Shown piece after piece: positions 17,777 to 25,696 of a DNA stretch of 43,371 nucleotides. Position 1 is the stretch's first letter. Each line of letters starts with the position of its first letter. The translations under genes and the position numbers were made by a program. The stretch covers positions 575,772 to 619,142 of the forward strand of contig NZ_MUHA01000007.1 in the NCBI RefSeq assembly GCF_002217355.1, in the 5' to 3' direction. The notes below the pieces were generated by a model. The model did no database searches, was not told the origin of the DNA, and worked only from the letters and a program-made list of their open reading frames with translations. This DNA is from Flavobacterium oncorhynchi (GTDB lineage: Bacteria; Bacteroidota; Bacteroidia; Flavobacteriales; Flavobacteriaceae).

Positions 17777-20203
17777 TTATTCGTATTTTAAATATTTCAA
17801 AACATCTATTTTGGTTACCTGATAGGCTTTTGCCAAAACAATTGTTAATGTCAGCGTCAGCAATGAAACAAGTGCAATGCTAAACGGAATAGGAGAGATA
17901 TTGATTCTAAAGGCAAAATTTTCAAGCCATTTTTGCAGTAAAATGTAAGCTGGAATAATCCCGATTACAAATCCCATTAAGCAATAAATAAAATATTGTT
18001 TTGACAGCTCTTTCAATAAAACATCAGTTTCTGCACCAAGCGTTTTTCTAATTGCAATTTCTTTCAATCTTCTCTCCATCGAAAATGATGCCAAAGCAAA
18101 CAATCCGAAGATGGCAATTATAATTACAACAAGATTTAGGATAAAAAATAGATCTTTTTGTTTAACTTGTTCTTCATACGTTTTAGCAAATCCTTTGTTT
18201 ACAAATTCATAATCAAATGGATAGTCGGGATTTATATTTGCCTCCCAATAAGTTTTTAATTTATCCAATGTTTCGCTTAAATTATTTGGAGAAACTTTTA
18301 CATAGACATTTTGAAAGTTATTCCACTTTAAAGTTTTTGTGTTTAAAAAAATCATTGGAGGTACCTTGTCTTGTAATCCTGTAATATGAAAATCTTTTAC
18401 AACACCAACGATCTTGAACTTTAGAGTTCCTTTTCCATTCGACCAGCCTGAGGTGATAATAGTATTTATAGGATTCTTAAGTCCTAAGTCTTTTACCAAG
18501 GTTTCATTAACAAGCCAGTTGTCGATCGTGTCTGAAGCAAATTTTGGAGATAAATTTCGCCCTTGAACAATTTTAATCTTCATCATTTCTAAAAAGCCAA
18601 AATCCATTTCAACATTTCGAGGTTGTACAAAAATACCATTGTGGGTAAAACCAGAACTCGAATTAGTGCTGTTTCCAAAAGTACCTGCAAAAGTAGAAAC
18701 TTCTTGAACTCCTGATAGTTTAAGTATTTCTTGCTTTGTAGTGGCATATTTCTGGCCTTTTGTTTCATAATTTTGATAATTGAAAGGAATTCGAATTACC
18801 TGATTACCTGTAAAACCAAGGTCTTTATTCATCATAAAATCAACTTGAGAATTTACAATTAAAGCACCAATAATAAAAAATGTTGCAATGCTAAATTGAA
18901 AAATAAGCATCGAGTTTCGAATCCAGATTCCATTTTTACTTCTTGAAAAATTACCTTTCAGCACTTTTAAAGTTTCAAAATTTGAGATATAAACAGCAGG
19001 AAAAATACCAGCAAGAATGAGTACTAATCCAAAAATAAAAAGAAGCTGCAAGTAAAATTCACCGCCATTCATAGTCAAATTTTTTCTTAAAAAAGAGTTG
19101 TAATACGGAAGAGATAGTTCTACAATTGCCAAGGCAAATAAAATAGAAAGTGTTACAATTATTGCTGTTTCAAATATAAACTGTGCAATAATCTGTTTTT
19201 TTGAAGCTCCCACAATTTTGCGAACACCAACTTCTTTAGCGCGTTTTATGGCAGATGCTGTTGCCAGATTTATATAATTTACCAATGATAAAACCAATAT
19301 TAAAATCGACAAACCAGCCATAATATAAATAAGCTGTAAGTTTCCTTTTCCTTCAGGAGAAGCATCTCCTGATGTTTTTGTACCATGTAGGCGCAAAGTT
19401 TTCAGCTGATCAAGAAAATTCGTTATCTCGCCATTTTCTTTAATAAATTGCTCAGGAGTTTGACCTACTTTTTTTGCCTCTTTTAAAATTACATTTACAT
19501 AATTTACATTACGCATTTTCTTTAAAACGACATTAATATCAACATTCTTTTTGGTTTTAATCATTAAACCATAGCTGAAATTTCCCCAGCTGTTAAGGTC
19601 ATATTCACGAACAATACCGCTAAAAACATAGTTTGGTTCAATAGAAGACGGAGTTACGATGCGATAAACAGATTTTACGATATAGGCTTGGTCATTGTAT
19701 GTAATAGGTTTTCCGATAGGATCTTCATCTTTAAAAAGAAGTTTAGCTTGTCCTTCAGAAATAGCAACACTATTTTTTTCCTTTAGAATATTTTTTTTAG
19801 CACCTTTTACGATTGGAAAAGGAAAAAAATCGAAAAAATTATTATCAGATACCGTTATTTTTTTATCAATTATTTTTTTATTCTGATATTTTAAAACAGC
19901 CTCGTCATACCAGTCGTTTAAGAAGCAAATTTGTTCAATTTCAGGAATTGTTGCCTTACAGGTTTGTCCAAAAGGAATTGTATTTGTTCCCCAGATATCA
20001 CCGGTTGATCCTATTTTATTTAGAACTTTATATACATTTTCTTTTTCAGGATTCCATTGATCGTATGCGTGCTCATTATTCCAATATAAAATGGCAAAAA
20101 TTACGCTGGCAATTCCGATGCTCAATCCTAAAACATTTAAAAACGAAAACAATTTGTTTTGTTTTAAATGATAAATAAATATTTTAAACCAATTAAAAAT
20201 CAT
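17777..20203 (-). CDS. FtsX/MacB-type ABC transporter permease
   Basis: An 808-residue inner-membrane permease with the Bacteroidota double layout: TM helix (about 18-42), a large periplasmic MacB_PCD-like domain, three TM helices with the FtsX signature region (ATASAIKRAKEVGVRKIVGA, about residues 315-335), then a second TM and periplasmic domain, and a C-terminal FtsX block (SFSMERRLKEIAIRKTLGA) with three TM helices. It pairs with the ATPase gene upstream, and the membrane-fusion protein gene begins the operon. Such permeases usually drive efflux of peptides, lipids or small toxic molecules by a mechanotransmission mechanism. No TolC-like outer-membrane factor gene is present here. Confidence 0.9.
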   Translation of the reverse strand: MIFNWFKIFIYHLKQNKLFSFLNVLGLSIGIASVIFAILYWNNEHAYDQWNPEKENVYKVLNKIGSTGDIWGTNTIPFGQTCKATIPEIEQICFLNDWYDEAVLKYQNKKIIDKKITVSDNNFFDFFPFPIVKGAKKNILKEKNSVAISEGQAKLLFKDEDPIGKPITYNDQAYIVKSVYRIVTPSSIEPNYVFSGIVREYDLNSWGNFSYGLMIKTKKNVDINVVLKKMRNVNYVNVILKEAKKVGQTPEQFIKENGEITNFLDQLKTLRLHGTKTSGDASPEGKGNLQLIYIMAGLSILILVLSLVNYINLATASAIKRAKEVGVRKIVGASKKQIIAQFIFETAIIVTLSILFALAIVELSLPYYNSFLRKNLTMNGGEFYLQLLFIFGLVLILAGIFPAVYISNFETLKVLKGNFSRSKNGIWIRNSMLIFQFSIATFFIIGALIVNSQVDFMMNKDLGFTGNQVIRIPFNYQNYETKGQKYATTKQEILKLSGVQEVSTFAGTFGNSTNSSSGFTHNGIFVQPRNVEMDFGFLEMMKIKIVQGRNLSPKFASDTIDNWLVNETLVKDLGLKNPINTIITSGWSNGKGTLKFKIVGVVKDFHITGLQDKVPPMIFLNTKTLKWNNFQNVYVKVSPNNLSETLDKLKTYWEANINPDYPFDYEFVNKGFAKTYEEQVKQKDLFFILNLVVIIIAIFGLFALASFSMERRLKEIAIRKTLGAETDVLLKELSKQYFIYCLMGFVIGIIPAYILLQKWLENFAFRINISPIPFSIALVSLLTLTLTIVLAKAYQVTKIDVLKYLKYE

Positions 20204-20258
20204 GGTATCTATTTTATAGTTATGTTAGTTATTTTTTGGTAAAGGCAGAATAAGCCTT

Positions 20259-20330
20259 TTAAAGAAGTGTGAAAATTTCGCATACAAATCCCACCAGGAC
20301 TACGATTGCGGTTATAACAAAGTTTATCAT
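20259..20330 (-). CDS. Possible 23-residue membrane peptide between ABC ATPase and permease genes
   Basis: Starts 7 bases after the ATPase stop codon (ATG at 20328-20330) and ends at TAA (20259-20261). The product begins MINFVITAIVVLVGFV and is almost entirely hydrophobic, as for a single TM helix. Its length and its placement in a 134-base gap inside the operon are suggestive. The Shine-Dalgarno-like upstream sequence is weak, which is normal in this phylum. It could also be chance. Confidence 0.3.
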   Translation of the reverse strand: MINFVITAIVVLVGFVCEIFTLL

Positions 20331-20337
20331 CTTGAAT

Positions 20338-21045
20338 TTATTTAGCGTCCATAAAAACATCAACATTTCTCTGATTTAACTTTTCAGAGAATATAACACC
20401 ATCTTTCATATGAATTGTTCTTTGCGAAAAAGAAGCATCATAATCAGAGTGGGTAACCATCAAAATTGTAGCACCTTTAGCATGCAAATCAGTTAAAAGT
20501 TCCATAACCTCATTACCATTTTTACTGTCCAGATTTCCTGTAGGCTCATCCGCCAAAATAATTTTTGGATCATTTACTAAAGCTCTTGCAACTGCAACTC
20601 TTTGCTGTTGTCCGCCCGAAAGCTGCTGCGGAAAATGTTTTAAACGATGTGAGATATTTAATTTTTCTGCAATAGCTTCAATTTTTTGTTTTCTATCAGC
20701 TGCTTTTACGTTGTTGTAAAGCAACGGCAGTTCAATATTATCATAAACAGAAAGTTCATCGATTAAGTTGAAATTTTGAAAAATGAATCCAATATTTTCC
20801 TTACGAACTTGTGCTCTTCCTTTTTCTTTTAAACCAATCATTTCCTGATCTAACAATTTATAACTGCCGCCGTCAGCACTGTCTAGAAGTCCGATAATAT
20901 TTAACAAAGTTGATTTTCCACAGCCCGAAGGTCCCATAATGGTTAAAAAATCTCCTTTTTTAATTTCTACATTTATACCGCTTAAAGCAGCAGTTTCAAC
21001 GTCTTCGGTTCTAAATACTTTGGTTAAATTTTGTATTGTTATCAT
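20338..21045 (-). CDS. ABC transporter ATP-binding protein (LolD/MacB class)
   Basis: A 235-residue nucleotide-binding subunit. Walker A GPSGCGKST is at 38-46, the Q-loop lies in ENIGFIFQNFNLIDELSVYDN, the signature LSGGQQQRVAVARAL follows, and Walker B IILADEPTG comes next, with the H-loop in MVTHS. The sequence is of the LolD/MacB/FtsE type that energises FtsX-like permeases. It is the middle gene of the membrane-fusion protein - ATPase - permease operon, 107 bases after the first gene, with a weakly supported peptide ORF just after it. Confidence 0.95.
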   Translation of the reverse strand: MITIQNLTKVFRTEDVETAALSGINVEIKKGDFLTIMGPSGCGKSTLLNIIGLLDSADGGSYKLLDQEMIGLKEKGRAQVRKENIGFIFQNFNLIDELSVYDNIELPLLYNNVKAADRKQKIEAIAEKLNISHRLKHFPQQLSGGQQQRVAVARALVNDPKIILADEPTGNLDSKNGNEVMELLTDLHAKGATILMVTHSDYDASFSQRTIHMKDGVIFSEKLNQRNVDVFMDAK

Positions 21046-21152
21046 ATTTTTTTGGTGTTAAATGTTTTTAAAAATGTTTTTTGATTGATGATTGAAACTT
21101 CTATAATTATTTTAATTGTAAGTGATTAATAGCAAAAATGGCAAGATTGAGT

Positions 21153-22397
21153 TTACTTTGATTGAATTGATAATTCCTCAATATCCTTATAATCTGTATA
21201 CGATGAGGTAATCACAGATTCGCCTTCGTTTAGTCCGCTCAAGACTTCATAATAAGAAGGATTTTCTCGGCCTAGTTTTATATTTCTTCTCTCCGCTTTG
21301 CTCCCTTTTACGACAAAGATCCATTTGCCAGCAGTCTCTTGATTAAAAGCTCCTTTAGGAATTACCATTGTTTTATTTTTTTCAGACAAAATTAGTTTTA
21401 CACCAAAGCTTAAACCATCTTGCAAGGCAATATTTTCTTTAGATGTAAAAGCAAGTTCAGCACTAAAATGTCCGCTTTTTACTTCAGGAATTACTTTAGT
21501 TACCAGAACTTCAAGAGTTTTTCCTTTAAATTCGACCTGACCTTTTAAACCTTCTCTAATTTTTTCAAGATAAAACTCGTCAATTTCAGCCGTCAGTTTA
21601 TACCCTTTTTTCGAGTCAATTTTTCCAATGCTTGCTCCAGCCTGAAATGTTTTTCCTAAAACAGGTTCAAACGAAGTCAATCGACCAGTTTCTGGAGCAG
21701 TAATCAAGAAATTCTTTTTGTTGTTTCTTAAAATATCCAAACTTTTTTCCATCGTTTGAATCGAGCGGTTAATTTGAGAAATCTGCAATTGATTAGATTG
21801 CTTTTCTTTTTGAATACTCTGCTGAATTGTTTTTTTTCTTTCTTGTTGAAAACGTAAGCTTTCTTTAAAAGTATTCCAATCATTTTTAGAAATAACTTCC
21901 TTTTCAAACAACTTAGAATTCATGTCATACAATCTTTTTGCATCATTGTAATCATGTTCGATCAAGACTAAATCTTTAGTCAAATTCAATTCCTGATTTC
22001 TAATGTTCAATTTTCCCGTATTCAAATTATTAATCTGCTCAATAATTGCAGTTTCCTGCGTTAAGTAATTAAGTTCAGTATTTGGGTTGTATAAACGAGC
22101 CAGCGATTGTCCTTTTGTAACCATTGCGCCATTCTCGACAAAAATCTCTTTTACAGATCCTCCTTCAGTAACATTTACAAGCATTACATTTAAAGGTTCA
22201 ACCTTTGCCTGAAAAACAACAAAATCTTCAAAAAAAGCTTTTTCAACTTTTTGAATCGAAAGTTCTTCTGCTTTTACATTTAAACTTCTTTTTGAATTGA
22301 AAGAAAAAAAGACAATTGTGCCCAAAGCTAAAAAAACTGCAATTGCTATTGTCAGATGTCTAAATTTTCTATTTTTACGAGGAATTACCGTGTCCAT
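21153..22397 (-). CDS. HlyD-type periplasmic adaptor (membrane-fusion protein)
   Basis: A 414-residue adaptor with an N-terminal anchor helix (about 15-33), a lipoyl-like half-motif (VFQAKVEPLNVMLVNVTEGGSVKEIFVENGAMVTKGQSLARL), a long coiled coil (about residues 120-220, rich in Glu, Gln and Lys), then the second lipoyl half (FLITAPETGRLTSFEPVLGKTF) and a beta-barrel. It bridges the inner-membrane ABC permease to an outer-membrane channel in efflux. First gene of the operon. Its start lies just after a sigma-54-like -24/-12 element (22426-22440), so the operon is probably switched on by the divergent NtrC-type regulator. Confidence 0.93.
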   Translation of the reverse strand: MDTVIPRKNRKFRHLTIAIAVFLALGTIVFFSFNSKRSLNVKAEELSIQKVEKAFFEDFVVFQAKVEPLNVMLVNVTEGGSVKEIFVENGAMVTKGQSLARLYNPNTELNYLTQETAIIEQINNLNTGKLNIRNQELNLTKDLVLIEHDYNDAKRLYDMNSKLFEKEVISKNDWNTFKESLRFQQERKKTIQQSIQKEKQSNQLQISQINRSIQTMEKSLDILRNNKKNFLITAPETGRLTSFEPVLGKTFQAGASIGKIDSKKGYKLTAEIDEFYLEKIREGLKGQVEFKGKTLEVLVTKVIPEVKSGHFSAELAFTSKENIALQDGLSFGVKLILSEKNKTMVIPKGAFNQETAGKWIFVVKGSKAERRNIKLGRENPSYYEVLSGLNEGESVITSSYTDYKDIEELSIQSK

Positions 22398-22425
22398 TTT
22401 TAAATAATTTACTGATAATCAATAG

Positions 22426-22440
22426 GTAAATACTGTGCCA
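22426..22440 (-). promoter_or_regulatory. Sigma-54-like -24/-12 promoter of the ABC efflux operon
   Basis: On the minus strand: TGGCAC (22440 down to 22435), five bases, then TTAC (22429 to 22426). The TGGCAC-N5-TTGC spacing is exact. The one deviation is A for G in the -12 GC, a position where change often weakens activity. The start codon of the adaptor gene is about 28 bases downstream, and the operator pair is 65-116 bases upstream, the usual enhancer distance. Confidence 0.65.
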
Positions 22441-22504
22441 TAAAATTTATTATTTGTAAAGCATTGATTTTAAAGAAGCTTAAAAAAGTCATCCCAAAAG
22501 CGAG

Positions 22505-22520
22505 TGTTCGATAATGAACA
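22505..22520. promoter_or_regulatory. Operator-like palindrome 1 for the NtrC-type regulator
   Basis: TGTTCGATAATGAACA has arms TGTTC and GAACA around a 6-base spacer. The second site (22527-22542) reads TGTCCGATTTTGAACG on the minus strand, the same motif in the other orientation, 22 bases centre to centre (about two helical turns). Both lie just before the regulator start and upstream of the sigma-54-like promoter. Confidence 0.65.
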
Positions 22521-22526
22521 GTTGAC

Positions 22527-22542
22527 CGTTCAAAATCGGACA
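22527..22542 (-). promoter_or_regulatory. Operator-like palindrome 2 for the NtrC-type regulator
   Basis: Minus-strand reading TGTCCGATTTTGAACG agrees with site 1 at 12 of 16 positions and keeps both CG/GAAC half-site cores. It ends 12 bases before the regulator start codon, so binding here could also repress or limit the regulator's own transcription. Confidence 0.6.
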
Positions 22543-22554
22543 AAAAAATACAGC

Positions 22555-23898
22555 ATGAGAAAAAAGCAAGCCCAAATATTAATTGTTGACGATCAGGAGG
22601 AAATTCTTTTTTCGGCCAAAATGATTCTGAAAAAACATTTTGAAACGATTTTTACAACAAATAGTCCAAAGAAAATTTTTTCGATTTTGAACGAAAATGA
22701 AATTAATGTTGTTTTGCTCGACATGAATTATAGAATTGGTTTTGAAGATGGCCGCGAAGGAATTCATTGGCTTAAAGAAATCAAAACATTTTCGCCGCAA
22801 ACAGTTGTGATTTTAATGACTGCTTTTGGTAAAATTGATACAGCAGTTGAAGGCATTAAAATTGGTGCTTTTGATTATGTTTTAAAACCCTGGCATAACG
22901 AAAAACTACTGGAAATTATTGATAAAGCTGTTTCAGAGAGCAGAAAAAACAGCAAAAAGCCACTCGTAGAAAAAACCGAAAAACGTTATTTTATTGGTAC
23001 TTCTCAAAAAATAAAACAAGCCTATTCTATTGCCGAAAAAGTAGCCAGAACAGATGTAAATGTCTTGATTTTGGGCGAAAACGGAACAGGGAAATATGTT
23101 TTTGCTGAGTATATTCATCAAAATTCCGAACGTAAAAAAGAAGCCTTTGTTCATGTTGATTTAGGTTCTTTGAGCGATAATTTATTCGAAAGTGAACTTT
23201 TCGGATATGCAAAAGGTGCTTTTACAGATGCAAAAACGGATACCGCAGGTAGATTTGAAATGGCACAAAACGGTACTATTTTTTTAGATGAAATAGGAAA
23301 TATTCCGCTTCATCTGCAATCAAAACTATTGCATGTGCTTCAGACCAAAACCGTTACTCGTTTAGGTGAAAGTAAAGCAAGACCTTTAAATGTGAGAATT
23401 ATTTCGGCTACAAACAATGATATTAAAGCCGAAGTAAAAAATAAAACCTTTAGAGAAGATTTGCTGTATCGTATTAATACTATGGAAATAAATCTGCCGT
23501 CTCTTCGTGAACGAAAAGAAGATATTGTTCCGATGGCGCATTTTGTTTTAGATCAGATTGCGGCAAAATACAATCAAGAAAACTGGCATTTTGAGGAAAA
23601 TGCGGCTCTATATTTAGAGAAATATCCATGGAAAGGAAATGTTCGTGAAATGGAAAATAAAATTGAGCGCGCTTTAATTTTAGCCGATAACAATACTATT
23701 TCTGTACATGATCTGGATATTTTAGATTTTGAAGAAACTCCAGAAAATGATGAAAATCCGTTGTCTGAAATGGAGAAAACGGCTATCGAAAAAGCCCTTT
23801 TTAAACATCACGGAAATATAAGTAAAACAGCCGAAGAACTTGGATTGTCAAGAGCTGCATTGTATAGAAGAATTGAAAAATATGATTTAAAGAATTAG
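22555..23898 (+). CDS. NtrC-family sigma-54-dependent response regulator
   Basis: A 447-residue regulator. The receiver domain has Asp56 as phosphoacceptor (VVLLDMNYR) and Lys111 (VLKPW). The AAA+ domain has Walker A GENGTGKY (174-181), the sigma-54-contacting loop as GAFTDA (221-226, instead of the classical GAFTGA), Walker B with FLDEIGN, and an arginine-finger region. A Fis-type helix-turn-helix closes it (ISKTAEELGLSRAALYRR). Start chosen at ATG 22555: the in-frame GTG at 22504 would put 17 residues through the operator palindromes. It should activate the divergent ABC operon through sigma-54 when phosphorylated by the downstream kinase. Confidence 0.93.
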   Translation: MRKKQAQILIVDDQEEILFSAKMILKKHFETIFTTNSPKKIFSILNENEINVVLLDMNYRIGFEDGREGIHWLKEIKTFSPQTVVILMTAFGKIDTAVEGIKIGAFDYVLKPWHNEKLLEIIDKAVSESRKNSKKPLVEKTEKRYFIGTSQKIKQAYSIAEKVARTDVNVLILGENGTGKYVFAEYIHQNSERKKEAFVHVDLGSLSDNLFESELFGYAKGAFTDAKTDTAGRFEMAQNGTIFLDEIGNIPLHLQSKLLHVLQTKTVTRLGESKARPLNVRIISATNNDIKAEVKNKTFREDLLYRINTMEINLPSLRERKEDIVPMAHFVLDQIAAKYNQENWHFEENAALYLEKYPWKGNVREMENKIERALILADNNTISVHDLDILDFEETPENDENPLSEMEKTAIEKALFKHHGNISKTAEELGLSRAALYRRIEKYDLKN

Positions 23899-23962
23899 GG
23901 ACAAAAGAAAATGAGTAGCGTCCAGCTTTAGCTAGATGTGAATTTAATAAGATAATATTCGA

Positions 23963-23997
23963 GGCTTTAGCCAAAATGTTTATGTTTGGCTAAAGCC
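23963..23997. repeat. Inverted repeat (REP-like) in regulator-kinase gap
   Basis: GGCTTTAGCCAAA (23963-23975) and TTTGGCTAAAGCC (23985-23997) are perfect inverted arms with a 9-base loop. No T run follows, so it is more likely a dispersed palindromic repeat than a terminator. Confidence 0.7.
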
Positions 23998-24018
23998 CCT
24001 TTGTAAATAATTTTACCT

Positions 24019-24042
24019 CTCCAGCTAAAGCTGGAGGCAATT
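24019..24042. repeat. Palindromic repeat CTCCAGCTAAAGCTGGAG
   Basis: An 18-base near-perfect palindrome directly before the kinase gene. The same sequence with one change is at the left window edge (1-20). Together with the inverted repeat at 23963-23997 it forms a two-palindrome cluster, as in BIME-type repeats. Confidence 0.65.
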
Positions 24043-24053
24043 CAAACAAAATA

Positions 24054-25379
24054 ATGAAGAACTGGAAATTTCATAATGCCTTTTTTATACGAGTTTTGTT
24101 CGTAATGATGCTCTTTTTCTTTTGTTTTTTTCTAATCTATAAAATGTTTTATTTCAATGCAATTTTAGTTGGTTCTTTTGCTCTGATAATGCTTGCCGAA
24201 ATGTATTTTTATGTAAAAAGTAAATTGCAGTTTTATGACAGAACACTGCTGTCGATTTTGCAAGATGATTTTTCTACAAACTTTCCTGAAGAGAATAAAA
24301 AGGACAATTTTAAAAGTTTGTATGCTTTGTATGAAGCTCTAAAATCAAGGCATCAGGAACAAACTTCAAAAGAACTTATTTATCAGTCCTTATTAAATAA
24401 TATTGATACTGCAGCCGTAATTCTAGAAAAAGAAGATGAAGATTGGAAGATTTTTTTAATGAATGACTGTTTTTCTCGTTTATTTAAAGTTCCAAAAGTC
24501 AGTCATTGGAAATATCTTAAAAATTATCTGCCATCGCTTTGTTATGAAATTGAGAAAAAAGAATTCAGCGAATTAAAATCGGCTGTTTCAATTAAAATTG
24601 AAGATCAGGATTTGCAGACTTTTATACTGCAGACTTCGAGAACTCAAACGTATGAAAAAGAGTATTTTATCATTTTATTAGATAGTATTCAACGTGTTAT
24701 CGAGAAAAAGGAAAAAGAAGCGTGGATTAATTTGATGAAAATTATTTCGCATGAATTAATGAATTCTTTGACGCCTATTCGAGCACTTTCGCAAAATTTA
24801 CTTCAAATTGTAGATCAGGAAAAACTGGAAGAAGATGATTTTGAAGATATAAAAAGCAGTATTTCGACCATTATAAATAGAAGTGATCATTTGCAGGATT
24901 TTGTTGAAAGTTACCGTAAACTAGCCATGCTGCCAACTCCGGTGAAAGAAATGACGCAGATTAATGCTCTTTTTGACGATTGTCTGCGGGTAATGAATCC
25001 TATTTTGAAAAGCGAAAAAATTGAGCTGATAAATGAAATTAATAGTTCACGTTCTATTTTGATTGATAAAAACCAGATGGAACAGGTAATCATAAATTTG
25101 ATAACTAATAGTATTTATGCCCTGAAAGGAAAAAGAGAAAAGCAATTATTTTTGTCGAGTTATACAGAAAATAACCGTTTTTTTATCATAATTTCAGATA
25201 ACGGAAAAGGAATTGATCCAGAAATTCAAGACAAAATATTTCTTCCTTTTTTCACCACCAGAAAAGACGGCGCTGGAATTGGGTTAACACTTTCAAAAAA
25301 TATTATTGAAGCTCACGGCGGTTATTTAAGCTATCAGACAGACGAAGATAAAACAAGCTTTGTGATTTGTTTGATTTAG
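24054..25379 (+). CDS. Sensor histidine kinase of the ABC efflux module
   Basis: A 441-residue kinase with two N-terminal TM helices (about 10-30 and 33-52) and almost no periplasmic loop, so it likely senses within the membrane or cytoplasm. A PAS-like region follows (about 110-215). The dimerisation helix has His233 in ISHELMNSLTPI. The ATPase domain has the N-box NLITNSIYAL, then DNGKGID, and DGAGIGLTLS. The regulator gene is immediately upstream, 155 bases away across a palindromic repeat cluster, and is the clear partner. A membrane-embedded sensor without a loop fits detection of membrane stress or of an antimicrobial, an inference. Confidence 0.92.
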   Translation: MKNWKFHNAFFIRVLFVMMLFFFCFFLIYKMFYFNAILVGSFALIMLAEMYFYVKSKLQFYDRTLLSILQDDFSTNFPEENKKDNFKSLYALYEALKSRHQEQTSKELIYQSLLNNIDTAAVILEKEDEDWKIFLMNDCFSRLFKVPKVSHWKYLKNYLPSLCYEIEKKEFSELKSAVSIKIEDQDLQTFILQTSRTQTYEKEYFIILLDSIQRVIEKKEKEAWINLMKIISHELMNSLTPIRALSQNLLQIVDQEKLEEDDFEDIKSSISTIINRSDHLQDFVESYRKLAMLPTPVKEMTQINALFDDCLRVMNPILKSEKIELINEINSSRSILIDKNQMEQVIINLITNSIYALKGKREKQLFLSSYTENNRFFIIISDNGKGIDPEIQDKIFLPFFTTRKDGAGIGLTLSKNIIEAHGGYLSYQTDEDKTSFVICLI

Positions 25380-25508
25380 TTTTTTGAACCATATAAGTGA
25401 TATAAGTTCATTTAAAAAGTATGTGATTTCCTGTCGTTAACCAACTTTGGGAAAGCTTAAAATCAAGAGCGTAAGGAGCTTTAGTTTTACACTAAATAAC
25501 CACAAGGA

Positions 25509-25612
25509 TTGTCATTTCGAGGAACGAGAAATCTTCGCAAGTAACTCCGCTCCAAAAAGGATCAATCTTTGTAGAGTTTCTAATGAAGATTTCTCGTTCC
25601 TCGAAATGACAA
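25509..25612. repeat. Long inverted repeat (28-base perfect arms)
   Basis: Arms 25509-25536 and 25585-25612 are perfect inverted copies, beginning TTGTCATTTCGAGGAACGAG, with 48 bases between. Single related copies with the shared core AATCTTCGCAAGTAACTCC are at 33396-33437 and 41905-41947. It is an inverted pair of a dispersed element, not a gene, although a 79-codon frame runs across it (25447-25686). It fills the 317-base gap between the histidine kinase and the alkyltransferase-like gene. Confidence 0.85.
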
Positions 25613-25696
25613 AAATGCGCAAACCAACTTTAAACTTTGGTTTTAATCAAAGTTTGTCATATAGTATTGAGCCCAGTTCAAATTAACTTATATCAC

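Noticed and set aside
22504..22554. GTG start giving the NtrC-type regulator 17 extra residues
   Set aside because: Would read through the two operator palindromes; the ATG at 22555 starts exactly at the receiver domain.
25447..25686. 79-codon plus-strand frame over the inverted repeat
   Set aside because: The product is the translation of a dispersed repeat (CHFEEREIFASNS type) and is not a gene.
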